64,000 bases of DNA from Kosmotogales bacterium. Lineage in GTDB: Bacteria; Thermotogota; Thermotogae; Petrotogales; Kosmotogaceae. The translations under genes were made by a program, and so were the position numbers. Every line of letters starts with the position of its first letter. Within the stretch, counting starts at the first letter, position 1. The DNA lies in contig JASGMR010000002.1 of the NCBI GenBank assembly GCA_030156385.1, positions 27,949-91,948 of the forward strand, given 5' to 3'. The notes below the pieces were generated by a model that worked only from the letters and a program-made list of their open reading frames with translations, ran no database searches and had not been told where the DNA came from. This document shows positions 46,249 through 55,197 of this stretch, one piece after another.

Positions 46249-47487
46249 TTAATCCCTTTTCTCTAAAACTTTAATGATAGCCTCATCGAGCTTTGTCAAT
46301 CCATTTTTCCCAATTTCAACAATATTTTCCATCGTTTTATTAAAATCATTATCAAGAAATCCCTGGCAATCTTTTATTCCAATATTTCTCATGGCCAAAA
46401 GAGAAGCGTCATAAGCTTCCTGAGCCGCTATTCCTGCTTTTAAGGCACAACTTTCCTTGGCACCATCACAAAACATTCCCAAAGTATCCGATAAAACAGT
46501 TTTTACTGCCAGCATAATTTGCTCCTGTGATCCGTTGAATAAGTAAGTTATACCCGCTGCAGCTCCTGGTGAAGCGGCATTTACGCATCCGCATACCGGA
46601 GCAATCTTTCCAAGTTTACTTTTTATGTAACCCGAGATAAAATGGCTCAGCGCAACTGCTTTTGCAATCTTAGTTTTTTCAATCCTCAATTCTTCTCCCA
46701 CAATTGCCACCGGCAAAATAGACACTATTCCCTGATTTCCACTTCCCCCACTACTCATTACAGGCAGATTCGCCCCGCTCATCCTCGCTCCCGAAGCGGC
46801 CATACAAAAATATTTTATTTTATAGTTCACCTGATTGATTATTTCATTGAATCCAATAGACTTCAATCCATACTCGGCAACTTTATAGTTCATATTTATA
46901 CCCCTGAAAACTTCTTCTACGTCCATACTGTCCATATTATCGATCGTTTTTATAAAGTGATCGAGTTTAAAAGATGGCGAAAATTTAAAATCATCACCAA
47001 TTTTTACATTATCTTTATTGAAGAATATTATTTTCTCATTTTTTTTCACTATATAAATTCCTGTGTGGGAATTCTTTATCACACACTGCGAAAAATTTTT
47101 ATCCGTATAGATTTTTGCATCTATATATATACCGGAAAGATCTTTTATACAATTCACTTCCACAGCATCTCTATCCAGTAATAAACGGGCCTTGTCAAGA
47201 CATTCATCGGAAGAATCACTTAAAACTTCCAACTTTTTTTCGGGATCACCACAAAAAGCGGCAACAGCGGCAGCCACTTTATTTCCCTGCATGCCTTTTG
47301 TTCCCGGAACCTTGACATACATACCGTTTTTATATACATTTTTTGATACATCAACAATGACTTTTTTTATATTTTCTCCTCCAACTTCTTTTCTCGCTCT
47401 GGCAACAGCTAATGCGACAGCGCCCGGTTCAGTACAGCCAAAAGCAGGTTTTACTTCTTTCTCTAAATATTCTTTTACTGAGTACAA
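46249..47487 (-). CDS. L-cysteine desulfidase family protein (CyuA/YhaM, UPF0597)
   Basis: 412 residues. KPAFGCTEPGAVALAVARA at the N-terminus, VKVPGTKGMQGNKVAAAV, VMSSGGSGNQGIVSILPV and CGCVNAASPGAAAGITYLF carry the conserved cysteines that bind a [4Fe-4S] cluster in these serine-dehydratase-alpha-like enzymes. They split L-cysteine to pyruvate, ammonia and sulfide. The TTG start follows a strong GGAGGGG. Divergent from the glutamine-synthetase-like gene, with which it shares a 100-base promoter region. Single gene. Confidence 0.92.
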   Translation of the reverse strand: MYSVKEYLEKEVKPAFGCTEPGAVALAVARARKEVGGENIKKVIVDVSKNVYKNGMYVKVPGTKGMQGNKVAAAVAAFCGDPEKKLEVLSDSSDECLDKARLLLDRDAVEVNCIKDLSGIYIDAKIYTDKNFSQCVIKNSHTGIYIVKKNEKIIFFNKDNVKIGDDFKFSPSFKLDHFIKTIDNMDSMDVEEVFRGINMNYKVAEYGLKSIGFNEIINQVNYKIKYFCMAASGARMSGANLPVMSSGGSGNQGIVSILPVAIVGEELRIEKTKIAKAVALSHFISGYIKSKLGKIAPVCGCVNAASPGAAAGITYLFNGSQEQIMLAVKTVLSDTLGMFCDGAKESCALKAGIAAQEAYDASLLAMRNIGIKDCQGFLDNDFNKTMENIVEIGKNGLTKLDEAIIKVLEKRD

Positions 47488-47588
47488 TTTTTTCCCCTCC
47501 TGTTTTTATATTTTCTATTATAACCACTATTTAAAATTTTAGCCACGAACAAATCAGTAGTATAATTATTTAAAGGGGGATAATTAAA

Positions 47589-48908
47589 ATGAAAGAGGAT
47601 TGGCTCAAACTTTCTGATAAAAATATAAGTTTTTTGAAAGGTATCTGGACTGATAACGCAGGACAAATCAGAGCTAAAAGTATTTATAAAAACTTATTCA
47701 AAGAAAATCATAAATATATTGCAGGAATTTCAAAAGCCCAACAAGGTATTCCATATTTAAAAGACTTTCTCGTCAGAGAAGCAGGAGTAGAACCTGTGGG
47801 TGAAGTATGGTTGAAACCCGATTGGAAAACGCTTCAATTTCCTGCCTATTCTCCTGGATTTGCAACAGTAATTACAGATTTATTTCTTGACAATAAAGCG
47901 TGGGAACTCTGCCCGAGAAATTTATTGAAAAAAGCTATAAAAGAATTGAAAAAACTTGATTATGAATTGAAAGTGTCATTTGAAAATGAATTTTATCTTT
48001 TCAAGTTTGAAGAAGATGAGAACAAATTAATTGATAATTCTCTTTTCGCTTCTTCATATTCTTATGTAAATTATAATGATTTTATAATTAAGCTATCCGA
48101 TGAATTAGAGAATCAGGGTTTTCTGATTGAAAGATTTTACCCCGAATCCGGTCCCGGCCAAGTTGAATTGACTTTTAAATATGCCGATCCCCTGGAAGCG
48201 GCCGACAAACAAATTTATTTCAAGGAAATCACAAAAAGTGTGGCTCATATGTTCGAATACAGGGTTTCTTTTATGCCTAAACCGTTTGAAGAATTTGCCG
48301 GAAGCGGTACGCATATTCATCTCAGCCTGTGGAAAAACGGGGAAAATTTAACCGGAGTGCATAATGTCCTTTCTTTTCTATCGAAATCATTTATAGAGGG
48401 CGTTCTCGATCATTTAGATTCAATGATGGCCGTTACAACTCCCACAAATAATTCATTCAGAAGAATTAAACCCAATTCATGGAGCGGAGCATATGACTGT
48501 TGGGGATATAATAACAGAGAAGCGGCAGTAAGGGTACCCGGCGACGCTGATAATAATATTCAAAACTTTGAAATAAAAACAGTTGACGGTACATCCAATC
48601 CATATATAGCCTTAGCCTTGATTATTATATCCGGTATTGAAGGAATCGTTGAAAAAAAGGAGTTAAAGGAACCCATGCAGCGGAATCCTTCATTATATTC
48701 TGAAGAAGAATTAAATGAAAGGAGAATCAAAAGACTTCCGGAAAAATTAATTGACTCCCTCAATAAATTTTCCGAAGACAATTTATTCAAAAGTTTTATG
48801 GGCGAAAAATTCTTCAACTCATATTTGAAAATAAAACTGTTTGAAAATAAAGAAGCAGAAAATTTTTCGATAGAAGAGGAGAGAAAGATCATGCTGGAGA
48901 GATTTTAA
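47589..48908 (+). CDS. Glutamine synthetase-like ligase (FluG-type, GS family)
   Basis: 439 residues of GS fold. The metal and ATP site residues are largely retained: FENEFYLF, YPESGPGQVELTF, GSGTHIHLSLW, TNNSFRRIKP, REAAVRVPG and NFEIKTVDGTSNPYIALA (the usual Arg after the last metal Glu is Lys here). The N-terminal beta-grasp part is short. It is more like gamma-glutamylamine or aromatic-amine ligases than housekeeping GlnA, which keeps longer signature loops. Its stop overlaps the ATG of an amidohydrolase, recalling eukaryotic FluG, where these two domains are one protein. Ribosome site AAGGGGG. Confidence 0.87.
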   Translation: MKEDWLKLSDKNISFLKGIWTDNAGQIRAKSIYKNLFKENHKYIAGISKAQQGIPYLKDFLVREAGVEPVGEVWLKPDWKTLQFPAYSPGFATVITDLFLDNKAWELCPRNLLKKAIKELKKLDYELKVSFENEFYLFKFEEDENKLIDNSLFASSYSYVNYNDFIIKLSDELENQGFLIERFYPESGPGQVELTFKYADPLEAADKQIYFKEITKSVAHMFEYRVSFMPKPFEEFAGSGTHIHLSLWKNGENLTGVHNVLSFLSKSFIEGVLDHLDSMMAVTTPTNNSFRRIKPNSWSGAYDCWGYNNREAAVRVPGDADNNIQNFEIKTVDGTSNPYIALALIIISGIEGIVEKKELKEPMQRNPSLYSEEELNERRIKRLPEKLIDSLNKFSEDNLFKSFMGEKFFNSYLKIKLFENKEAENFSIEEERKIMLERF

Positions 48909-49999
48909 TGTTTATTGATGAAATAAAGGCTGTTGATAATCACTGTCACAGTATTTATAAAGAAATGAATCATGATAAATTCATTTCGGCTTTTTCCGAG
49001 ACTGGCGATGACACACAACTCAAAATTCATACTCAAGAGACGATTTTTTATAAAAGAAGCATTAAAAAGCTTTCGAGTATGTTTGACTCTGAAATCGATA
49101 GTTACTATAACAAAAGCAGGGAAAAAAGCATGAAAAAATTAACAGAACTCTTCATAAATAAATCCAATCTTGAATATCTTTTTATCGATGATGGTTTTCT
49201 GAGCGAGCAATTTTATGACATTTCCTTTTTCAAGGGAATTGTAAAAACCAAAAGGATATTAAGAATTGAGTGGATAGCAGAAAAGCTGATTAAAGCCAAG
49301 CCAACCTTTGACAAATTCGTCGATGAATTCATCTCTGAACTCGAGGATGATTCAGAAACGATAATAAGTTATAAATCGATTGCCGCATATAGATGTGGAT
49401 TGGATTTAATAAAAGTGTCATTTGACGATGTAAAAAAAGAATACTACAGAATTATCGATTCAGGGGAATCTAAATTGACCAGTAAGATTTTAATCTCCTT
49501 TCTCGTCGAATGCGCCTTCAAAATTTCCTCCAAAAGAAAGATACCAATTCAATTTCATACGGGATTTGGTGATAACGATCTTGATTTAACAAAATCGAAC
49601 CCTCTTCTTTTAAAAAAACTAATCGAAGCAAACAAGTCCGTTCCTGTCATCTTATTACACTCTTCTTATCCATTTATGAGAGAAGCGGGTTACATGGCAT
49701 CTATATATTCAAATGTTTATGTTGATTTAGGTTTAGTTTCTCCATACCTTTCCATTAAGGGATTTAAAAATGTTTTAAGCAATCTCTTTGAACTGGGCCC
49801 CTGGACCAAAATTCTTTATTCTTCCGATGCGAGTAAAATCCCGGAACTGTATTATTTGTCATCCGATTTATCCAGATCATGTATTCATGAAGTTTTGTTT
49901 GAATTTATTGAAAGTGGCGAAATAAACAGAGATGACTACAAATACATTGCAAGAGGTATACTCAGGGAAAATGCTCAAAAACTTTATGATTTGACATGA
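48908..49999 (+). CDS. Amidohydrolase partnered with the GS-like ligase
   Basis: 363 residues, amidohydrolase-2-type TIM barrel. AVDNHCHSIYK holds the HxH, IQFHTGFGDNDLDL a strand-5 His, VILLHSSYPFMREAGYMA a strand-6 His and ILYSSDASKIPELYYLSS the strand-8 Asp. It starts at the last base of the GS-like gene (TAATG), so the two are translated together. The likely pathway is gamma-glutamylation of an amine or aromatic compound and hydrolysis of a product, but the substrate is not known. Confidence 0.85.
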   Translation: MFIDEIKAVDNHCHSIYKEMNHDKFISAFSETGDDTQLKIHTQETIFYKRSIKKLSSMFDSEIDSYYNKSREKSMKKLTELFINKSNLEYLFIDDGFLSEQFYDISFFKGIVKTKRILRIEWIAEKLIKAKPTFDKFVDEFISELEDDSETIISYKSIAAYRCGLDLIKVSFDDVKKEYYRIIDSGESKLTSKILISFLVECAFKISSKRKIPIQFHTGFGDNDLDLTKSNPLLLKKLIEANKSVPVILLHSSYPFMREAGYMASIYSNVYVDLGLVSPYLSIKGFKNVLSNLFELGPWTKILYSSDASKIPELYYLSSDLSRSCIHEVLFEFIESGEINRDDYKYIARGILRENAQKLYDLT

Positions 50000-50463
50000 T
50001 GGGTGATATTATGAATGATGATTTGAAAAAAAATCCGAAAAACGATGAAAAAGAAGATTTTTCCTCTGAGACAAAAGAGGTTATATCGAAGGTTTTTTTT
50101 GTAATAATCATAATATTGGTGATTTGGCTGGTACTCTTCAACATTCCGGAAAAAGAATTTAAACCACTATCACTTTCAAAAGATATCATCGACCTATCAA
50201 ATGAGTTTTTCATCGACGAACTCGCCGGGGAAGATAGCAATTATGAATTTGAAGAATATTCCATTGAATATGAAGAAGTTGAATTTGGAAAATATGTTTT
50301 TGAAAGTAAAACTGTCGTTAACAATCTGACTACGGGTGAATCAAAAGAATTTAAAACGATCTGGGATTACAACGTCCAGTTTGACACGCTGAATCTTCAA
50401 ACGGTTTATTATGATGACGAAATTATTTCTGAATACGATGATGATTCGGAGGATAATTCATAG
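49996..50463 (+). CDS. Small single-helix membrane protein, unknown
   Basis: 155 residues. A charged N-terminus (residues 1-30), one helix at ~31-50 (VFFVIIIILVIWLVLF), then a predicted external domain that is very acidic (EDSNYEFEEYSIEYEEVEF, ending EYDDDSEDN). Unrecognised. It overlaps the amidohydrolase gene by 4 bases and the opposite-strand permease by 6, so it is probably last in the operon. Confidence 0.7.
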   Translation: MMGDIMNDDLKKNPKNDEKEDFSSETKEVISKVFFVIIIILVIWLVLFNIPEKEFKPLSLSKDIIDLSNEFFIDELAGEDSNYEFEEYSIEYEEVEFGKYVFESKTVVNNLTTGESKEFKTIWDYNVQFDTLNLQTVYYDDEIISEYDDDSEDNS

Positions 50464-51480
50464 TTTCAGTGTTCTTTTGAACCTCGGTGTAAGAATCAAA
50501 ATGAAAATCGTAAGAGTTAAAATTATCCCTGAAATTTGAATGAACATGTTTCCCCATCTCTGTTGAACATTCACAAGGTCCTTTAATGCCATAGCCGACC
50601 AGTAGGTTGGTGCCCAATAGAGGAATATTTGTGCTCCCTTTGGCAAAAAAAATGTGAGTATTGTAGGTATCATGAGAATTAATAATCCGATTTTCATATT
50701 CGTAATACCGTTGAATTGATTTGAACTTATAAAACCAATGGCGAAACCGAAAACAATACCTATAAGTGAACTAACGAGCGTTATTATCAGGAGCATAAAC
50801 ATGTTTATCCCTTCAAATCCCATTATCAAAACTCCCAGATAAGCATGAACTATGGGCATAAAATACCCCAAAATACTTCTTCCTACAACCAACTCACTCA
50901 ATTTGAGCGGCGTAACATCGAGTGCTTTCAATGTTTCTGATTCCTTTTCTTCGATCATGTTAAAAGCTATCGTCAAACCACCAAACAAATAGGAAACTAA
51001 AATAACAAATATAAATCCGATAGTTGCAAGAATCGGAAGAGTTTTTCCCGAACTTTTAATCTCAATATCCAGAGAATCTCTCACCACGCTGGGAGTAGAA
51101 TAATAATTTAAAAGGCCGTCTGCAATTTCAATGTTTCTCTCATTCTCGTTTCCCTGAAGAATGAAATCAAAATTTCCATCTGAACTTGTTGAAATTCCGA
51201 AAAAATCATCATATTGTTCGATACGATTGTATATTTCCGATCTGTTTTCAAAGTATTCAACATCAGCATAATTTTCTAAAAAAGCACCTATAGAGGGCTT
51301 TAAACTTTCCTCAACACCAAATTTTATAGAAATATTTTCATAGCCTGGAATGAAAAATCTCACAACCAGGGCCAAAAGGACGGGTGCAATCATAAGATAA
51401 ACAATCATTTTATCTCTTATACTGTTAACGAAATCATTTCTGAAAATTGAAATTATTCTTTTTATACTCATCCTAATCAC
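50458..51480 (-). CDS. ABC-2 exporter permease 2
   Basis: 340 residues: one N-terminal helix, a large outside loop (~45-165) and five C-terminal helices, the YhgE/YbhR-type ABC-2 architecture. FNMIEEKESETLKALDVTPLKLSELVVGRSI is the conserved elbow after helix 2. Begins right after permease 1 and is probably its heterodimer partner. Confidence 0.88.
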   Translation of the reverse strand: MIRMSIKRIISIFRNDFVNSIRDKMIVYLMIAPVLLALVVRFFIPGYENISIKFGVEESLKPSIGAFLENYADVEYFENRSEIYNRIEQYDDFFGISTSSDGNFDFILQGNENERNIEIADGLLNYYSTPSVVRDSLDIEIKSSGKTLPILATIGFIFVILVSYLFGGLTIAFNMIEEKESETLKALDVTPLKLSELVVGRSILGYFMPIVHAYLGVLIMGFEGINMFMLLIITLVSSLIGIVFGFAIGFISSNQFNGITNMKIGLLILMIPTILTFFLPKGAQIFLYWAPTYWSAMALKDLVNVQQRWGNMFIQISGIILTLTIFILILTPRFKRTLKL

Positions 51481-52509
51481 CTATTTTTTCTTTATCATTC
51501 TATTATACAAAACGCTGGAAATCAGAAAAAATACAATTCCTTCCAATAAAATCACCAGTAAATCTGAATATATTAAATTTCCATAGTCGCTAAACAAAAT
51601 GTTTCTTAAATTAAATAGTATTCCATATGTGGGAATAATTCTCATAATTGGAGGGTTAAATGAGGGTATAAGATATGAAAACATCGGTGCTATCAGAATA
51701 AGATTGAGGGCCAGCATAGAAAAAAGAGATTGTGATATATTATCATAAAAACTCGCAAAAATTAATGAAACTGAAGTCGAAAAAAAACTTCCCAAAGCAA
51801 TCACTAAAAATAGTTCTAAATAATTTACCCTGAATCCAAATAATGGAACGCAAAAAACTGAGGTAAAAATAAGCCCTAAAAATATCAAATAAAGAACCTT
51901 GCCCAAAAGATATTCAAAAATTTTACCGGGGGTAACTGAATAAGCATAAATTGTTCCTTCATTTTTTTCAGTAAAAATCATAGTGAATACAAAAATAATC
52001 CCCATCATTACCGCTTCCGTTAATAACAATATGGGAACCATATAATTGTTCATCTTTATGGGTGAAGAAATTTTATTGTTCAGATACACCTTATTAAAAT
52101 TGTTTTCAGAAAGAACTCCAAAAGAATTTAAAATTGATATTTTATACACTTCTTTTAATGCTTCATCTTCATTTCCCTGAATAAAAAGTTCCACTTTTGG
52201 ATTACTTTCAGTACCGCTTATATATATTCCAAACGATTCCCTATTCTTGTCAAGTTTTGAATGTAATTCATCTAAATCATTCACAAAAAAAACATTTTCA
52301 AACTCCTCGATCCGAATGTCTTCATAATCAATTTCAAAATCTATTTCGGTAAATATGTAGACATTCGTATTTTGATTAATAAACCCAGGAAGAAGAAATT
52401 GAATAAAAACAATATAAAAAACCGCAATTCCTACCGTTAACAAAAAATAGTTGCCTCTCCACCCAATTTTAACTTCCTTCAGGAAATTAAAAAATATTCT
52501 TTTTATCAT
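51481..52509 (-). CDS. ABC-2 exporter permease 1
   Basis: 342 residues with the same plan as permease 2: helix 1, external domain, then five helices from ~165. TMIFTEKNEGTIYAYSVTPGKIFEYLLGKVLYL is the conserved elbow. It overlaps the ATPase gene by 1 base. Confidence 0.88.
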   Translation of the reverse strand: MIKRIFFNFLKEVKIGWRGNYFLLTVGIAVFYIVFIQFLLPGFINQNTNVYIFTEIDFEIDYEDIRIEEFENVFFVNDLDELHSKLDKNRESFGIYISGTESNPKVELFIQGNEDEALKEVYKISILNSFGVLSENNFNKVYLNNKISSPIKMNNYMVPILLLTEAVMMGIIFVFTMIFTEKNEGTIYAYSVTPGKIFEYLLGKVLYLIFLGLIFTSVFCVPLFGFRVNYLELFLVIALGSFFSTSVSLIFASFYDNISQSLFSMLALNLILIAPMFSYLIPSFNPPIMRIIPTYGILFNLRNILFSDYGNLIYSDLLVILLEGIVFFLISSVLYNRMIKKK

Positions 52510-53363
52510 TATCCCAGTTCCCTTCCGGTAACTTTAATAAATATATCCTCAAGTGTCGCTTCCTGGGAATGAATTGTTTCGATTAATTTTGTTTTGGTTA
52601 TTTCTACAATTCTTTGTTTGTCTTTATCATCAACAAGGGACAATATTTCTTTATTCAGGCACCCGTCATTCTCATATTCTATTTTCACCAACTTTCTTCC
52701 ATAACGAAGTTTTAAATTTCTTGGTGAATCAATTAAAACTATTTTCCCGGAATTTATGAAAGCCACTCGGTCACACAGTTCATCGGCCACTGTCATATTA
52801 TGAGTTGTCAAAAAAATTGTCGTATTCTGTTTTCTGAGCTCTTTAATGATTTCTTTAATTAATACCGCATTTGATGGGTCCAATCCGGAAACCGATTCAT
52901 CAAGAAATAAAATTTTGGGTCTATTTATCAATGACCTCGCAAAAACAAGTCTCTGTTGCATACCCTTTGAGTATTCACCGGCCTTCTTGTTCGCTGCATT
53001 ATCCAAATCAACCATTTTAAGAAGGTTACTCGAGCTTTGAACGGGGTAATCATACATGCTTGCAAAAAAATCCAGATTTTCTTTCCCGGTGAGTTTTCCG
53101 TAAATATTTGGCTGTTCAAATGAAACACCTATAGCATTAAAATAATCGTTGTTGAATTTTTCTATTCTCTCTTTTCTCAGATATATCTCACCATCCTGAA
53201 CCGGTAAAATTCCAGTCAGTATCTTCTGTGTAGTGGATTTTCCTGCGCCATTCGGTCCTAGAAATCCAAAGATTTCTCCTTCATTAATATCAAAAGAAAT
53301 TCCATCTACCGCATATTCATGGGATTTATTGTATTTGAAAAACAGATTTTTCACTTCAATCAC
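52509..53363 (-). CDS. ABC-2 exporter ATPase
   Basis: 284 residues. Walker A GPNGAGKST (residues 35-43), Q-loop, signature YSKGMQQRL, Walker B KILFLDESVSGLD, H-loop TTHNMTVADEL, and a C-terminal ~75-residue domain as in DrrA/CcmA-type exporters. The signature LSGGQ is the YSKGMQQ variant common in ABC-2 exporters. It overlaps tetR by 8 bases. Probably a lipid or drug exporter. Confidence 0.93.
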   Translation of the reverse strand: MIEVKNLFFKYNKSHEYAVDGISFDINEGEIFGFLGPNGAGKSTTQKILTGILPVQDGEIYLRKERIEKFNNDYFNAIGVSFEQPNIYGKLTGKENLDFFASMYDYPVQSSSNLLKMVDLDNAANKKAGEYSKGMQQRLVFARSLINRPKILFLDESVSGLDPSNAVLIKEIIKELRKQNTTIFLTTHNMTVADELCDRVAFINSGKIVLIDSPRNLKLRYGRKLVKIEYENDGCLNKEILSLVDDKDKQRIVEITKTKLIETIHSQEATLEDIFIKVTGRELG

Positions 53364-53973
53364 TCATATCCCTCCCCCTCAAACCATCCCTCAAGTGGTT
53401 TACATAAGCGTATAAAACTTCGGTTTTATTCGAATTTTCATTTTCTCTGCAATATTCATCTATTACGATAATATCCTGAAAAATAATCTGAGCCAAAACA
53501 GGATTGGGAAGACCAGATTTAATAGAACCCTTTTTTCTTTCTTTTTCCAATAATTTTGTTATTATATCGTTAGTTTTATACTTATATTTTAATAAAATTT
53601 CGTTCCTTAAAGATCTGTCTTGAAATAAGAATTCACTCATTTTCACATATCTCTGATATTTACTGAACAAAGCGTCAGACATATCTATAAGAAGTTTTAA
53701 TATCTGAAACAGGTTCATATCTTTATATGTATTGTAAAATATCTCATCGAAGATCTCTTCTTTAATCTTTATAATTTTTTCTAAAATATATGTATATAAA
53801 TCAAGTTTATCATTAAAATATTGATAAAAACTCCCTTTAGAAATATTGGCTTCCTTAACAATGATATTAATACTAACTTTATCAAAAGGATGAGAACAGA
53901 ATTGATTCAACGCTGCATCTATAATTCTGATTCTTTTATCTTCTTTTAAATTAAAAAAAGTCTTCTTTGGCAT
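53356..53973 (-). CDS. TetR family repressor of the ABC-2 exporter operon
   Basis: 205 residues. DNA-binding domain: RIRIIDAALNQFCSHPFDKVSINIIVKEANISKGSFYQYFNDK (residues ~13-55; helix-turn-helix INIIVKEANISKGSFYQYF). The C-terminal region is helical and ligand-binding by family. First gene of the operon; two overlapping palindromes at 53989-54024 sit between its promoter and start, so it almost certainly represses itself and the exporter. Confidence 0.92.
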   Translation of the reverse strand: MPKKTFFNLKEDKRIRIIDAALNQFCSHPFDKVSINIIVKEANISKGSFYQYFNDKLDLYTYILEKIIKIKEEIFDEIFYNTYKDMNLFQILKLLIDMSDALFSKYQRYVKMSEFLFQDRSLRNEILLKYKYKTNDIITKLLEKERKKGSIKSGLPNPVLAQIIFQDIIVIDEYCRENENSNKTEVLYAYVNHLRDGLRGRDMSD

Positions 53974-53988
53974 AAATTGTCTCCTCTA

Positions 53989-54024
53989 ATATGACCTTGC
54001 AGTCATATGACCTTGTGGTCATAT
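53989..54024. promoter_or_regulatory. Tandem overlapping palindromic operators for the TetR regulator
   Basis: Two 20-bp inverted repeats, ATATGACCTTGCAGTCATAT (53989-54008) and ATATGACCTTGTGGTCATAT (54005-54024), share ATAT at 54005-54008, giving a 16-bp period. They lie just downstream of the -10 box and overlap its last two bases. Confidence 0.88.
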
Positions 54025-54051
54025 CTTAAAACAATTTTCCGCGATTGTCAA
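54023..54051 (-). promoter_or_regulatory. Promoter of the tetR-exporter operon
   Basis: Consensus TTGACA (54051-54046), 17 bases, TAAGAT (54028-54023) on the minus strand. Confidence 0.82.
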
Positions 54052-54073
54052 TATAAAATGATAAAATGTGTTG

Positions 54074-54577
54074 ATGAGTTATAAATTGTTATTGTTGGGC
54101 CAGTATATTCCATTCGAAATCATTGAATCAAAAATTGATAGAAAACCAAAAATATTTTTTGGAAAGAAAATCACCTTGATCGTGTATAAAGACTCAAATA
54201 TTAATAAAATCCTTTATGATTGGTATAGAGAATACTGTTATAATGTTGTGAAAAATAGAACGGAATTTTATTCAGAATTGATCAATAAAAAACCCAGAGA
54301 GATAAAAATCAAAAACCAAAAAACTATCTGGGGTAGCTGCAGCTCAAAAAACAGATTGAATTTTTGTTGGAAAATAATTCTGTTACCCATAGAACTTTTG
54401 AATTATATTGTTATTCATGAAATGTGTCATCTCGTTCACTTCAATCATTCCAAAAATTTTTGGAGCTGTCTCGGAGAAATTATTCCGGATTACAATGAAA
54501 GAATAAAAGAAATAAAAATATGGGAGAAAAAAATATTCGAATTGGGTGATTTCATAAAACACGAAAAAATTACATGA
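54074..54577 (+). CDS. YgjP-type metallopeptidase-like protein (DUF45, M48 superfamily)
   Basis: About 167 residues. The core IWGSCSSKNRLNFCWKIILLP and the zinc motif VIHEMCHLVHFNHSKNFW (HExxH plus third His) define the DUF45/YgjP group, half of the usual 230-residue family; the N-terminal part is abbreviated. There is no ribosome site before the ATG at 54074; GTG 54068 and TTG 54071 are in frame and no more convincing. Role unknown. Divergent from tetR, with the operators in between, but not clearly under their control. Confidence 0.82.
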   Translation: MSYKLLLLGQYIPFEIIESKIDRKPKIFFGKKITLIVYKDSNINKILYDWYREYCYNVVKNRTEFYSELINKKPREIKIKNQKTIWGSCSSKNRLNFCWKIILLPIELLNYIVIHEMCHLVHFNHSKNFWSCLGEIIPDYNERIKEIKIWEKKIFELGDFIKHEKIT

Positions 54578-54732
54578 ATCCTGTATCATATTATTTCATA
54601 CTCTAATAATTTAAAAAGTAATAAATATATTGTTTTAAAAATAGTATTTTTATATTTACTTACTGTTTACGCCAATTTAATTAGGAAAGGATAGTTTTAA
54701 TATATTCTTTTTTTGGAGAAAGGAGGAAAAGA

Positions 54733-55128
54733 ATGAAAAAATTAAACGTAGCACTAATAGCTCACGATAAAAAAAAGATAGATCTCATAATGTTTATCAG
54801 GGAACACAAAGAGATATTCCAGGAATGTTCTTTATATGCAACTCATTCAACCGGTAAATTGATTGAAGAGAAAATTAAACTCTTTGATGTGACAAAATTC
54901 CAATCCGGTCCATTGGGAGGAGATCTCCAGATCGGTGCAATGATCGCTGAAAATAAAATGGATTTTGTAATTTTTTTAAGGGACCCTCTTACTGCACAGC
55001 CTCACGAACCGGATGTATCTGCGTTATTAAGAGTATGCGATGTTCACAACATACCTCTTGCTACTAACCTCGCATCTGCCGATGCTTTAGTAACAGAAAT
55101 TGAAATGAACCTTCATAATGAAGAATAA
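54733..55128 (+). CDS. mgsA: Methylglyoxal synthase
   Basis: Converts dihydroxyacetone phosphate to methylglyoxal, a bypass of lower glycolysis when phosphate is low. 131 residues. [41 protein letters not shown] and [20 protein letters not shown] contain the Asp and His catalytic residues. GGAGG precedes the ATG. A weak 8-bp stem follows the stop (55125-55145) without a T-tract. Confidence 0.96.
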   Translation: MKKLNVALIAHDKKKIDLIMFIREHKEIFQECSLYATHSTGKLIEEKIKLFDVTKFQSGPLGGDLQIGAMIAENKMDFVIFLRDPLTAQPHEPDVSALLRVCDVHNIPLATNLASADALVTEIEMNLHNEE

Positions 55129-55172
55129 CTCCAAAGAGGAGTTATCACTTCAAATTTATTTACAAAACAAAA

Positions 55173-55197
55173 AATAATCTCAGCAACAGAGATTATT
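55173..55197 (-). terminator. Intrinsic terminator after pduL
   Basis: A 9-bp stem (55197-55189 with 55181-55173), loop of 7, followed on the minus strand by a T-run interrupted once. The hairpin contains the pduL stop codon. Confidence 0.75.

Noticed and set aside
55125..55145. 8-bp stem after mgsA
   Set aside because: No U-run on the plus strand; left as a remark under mgsA.
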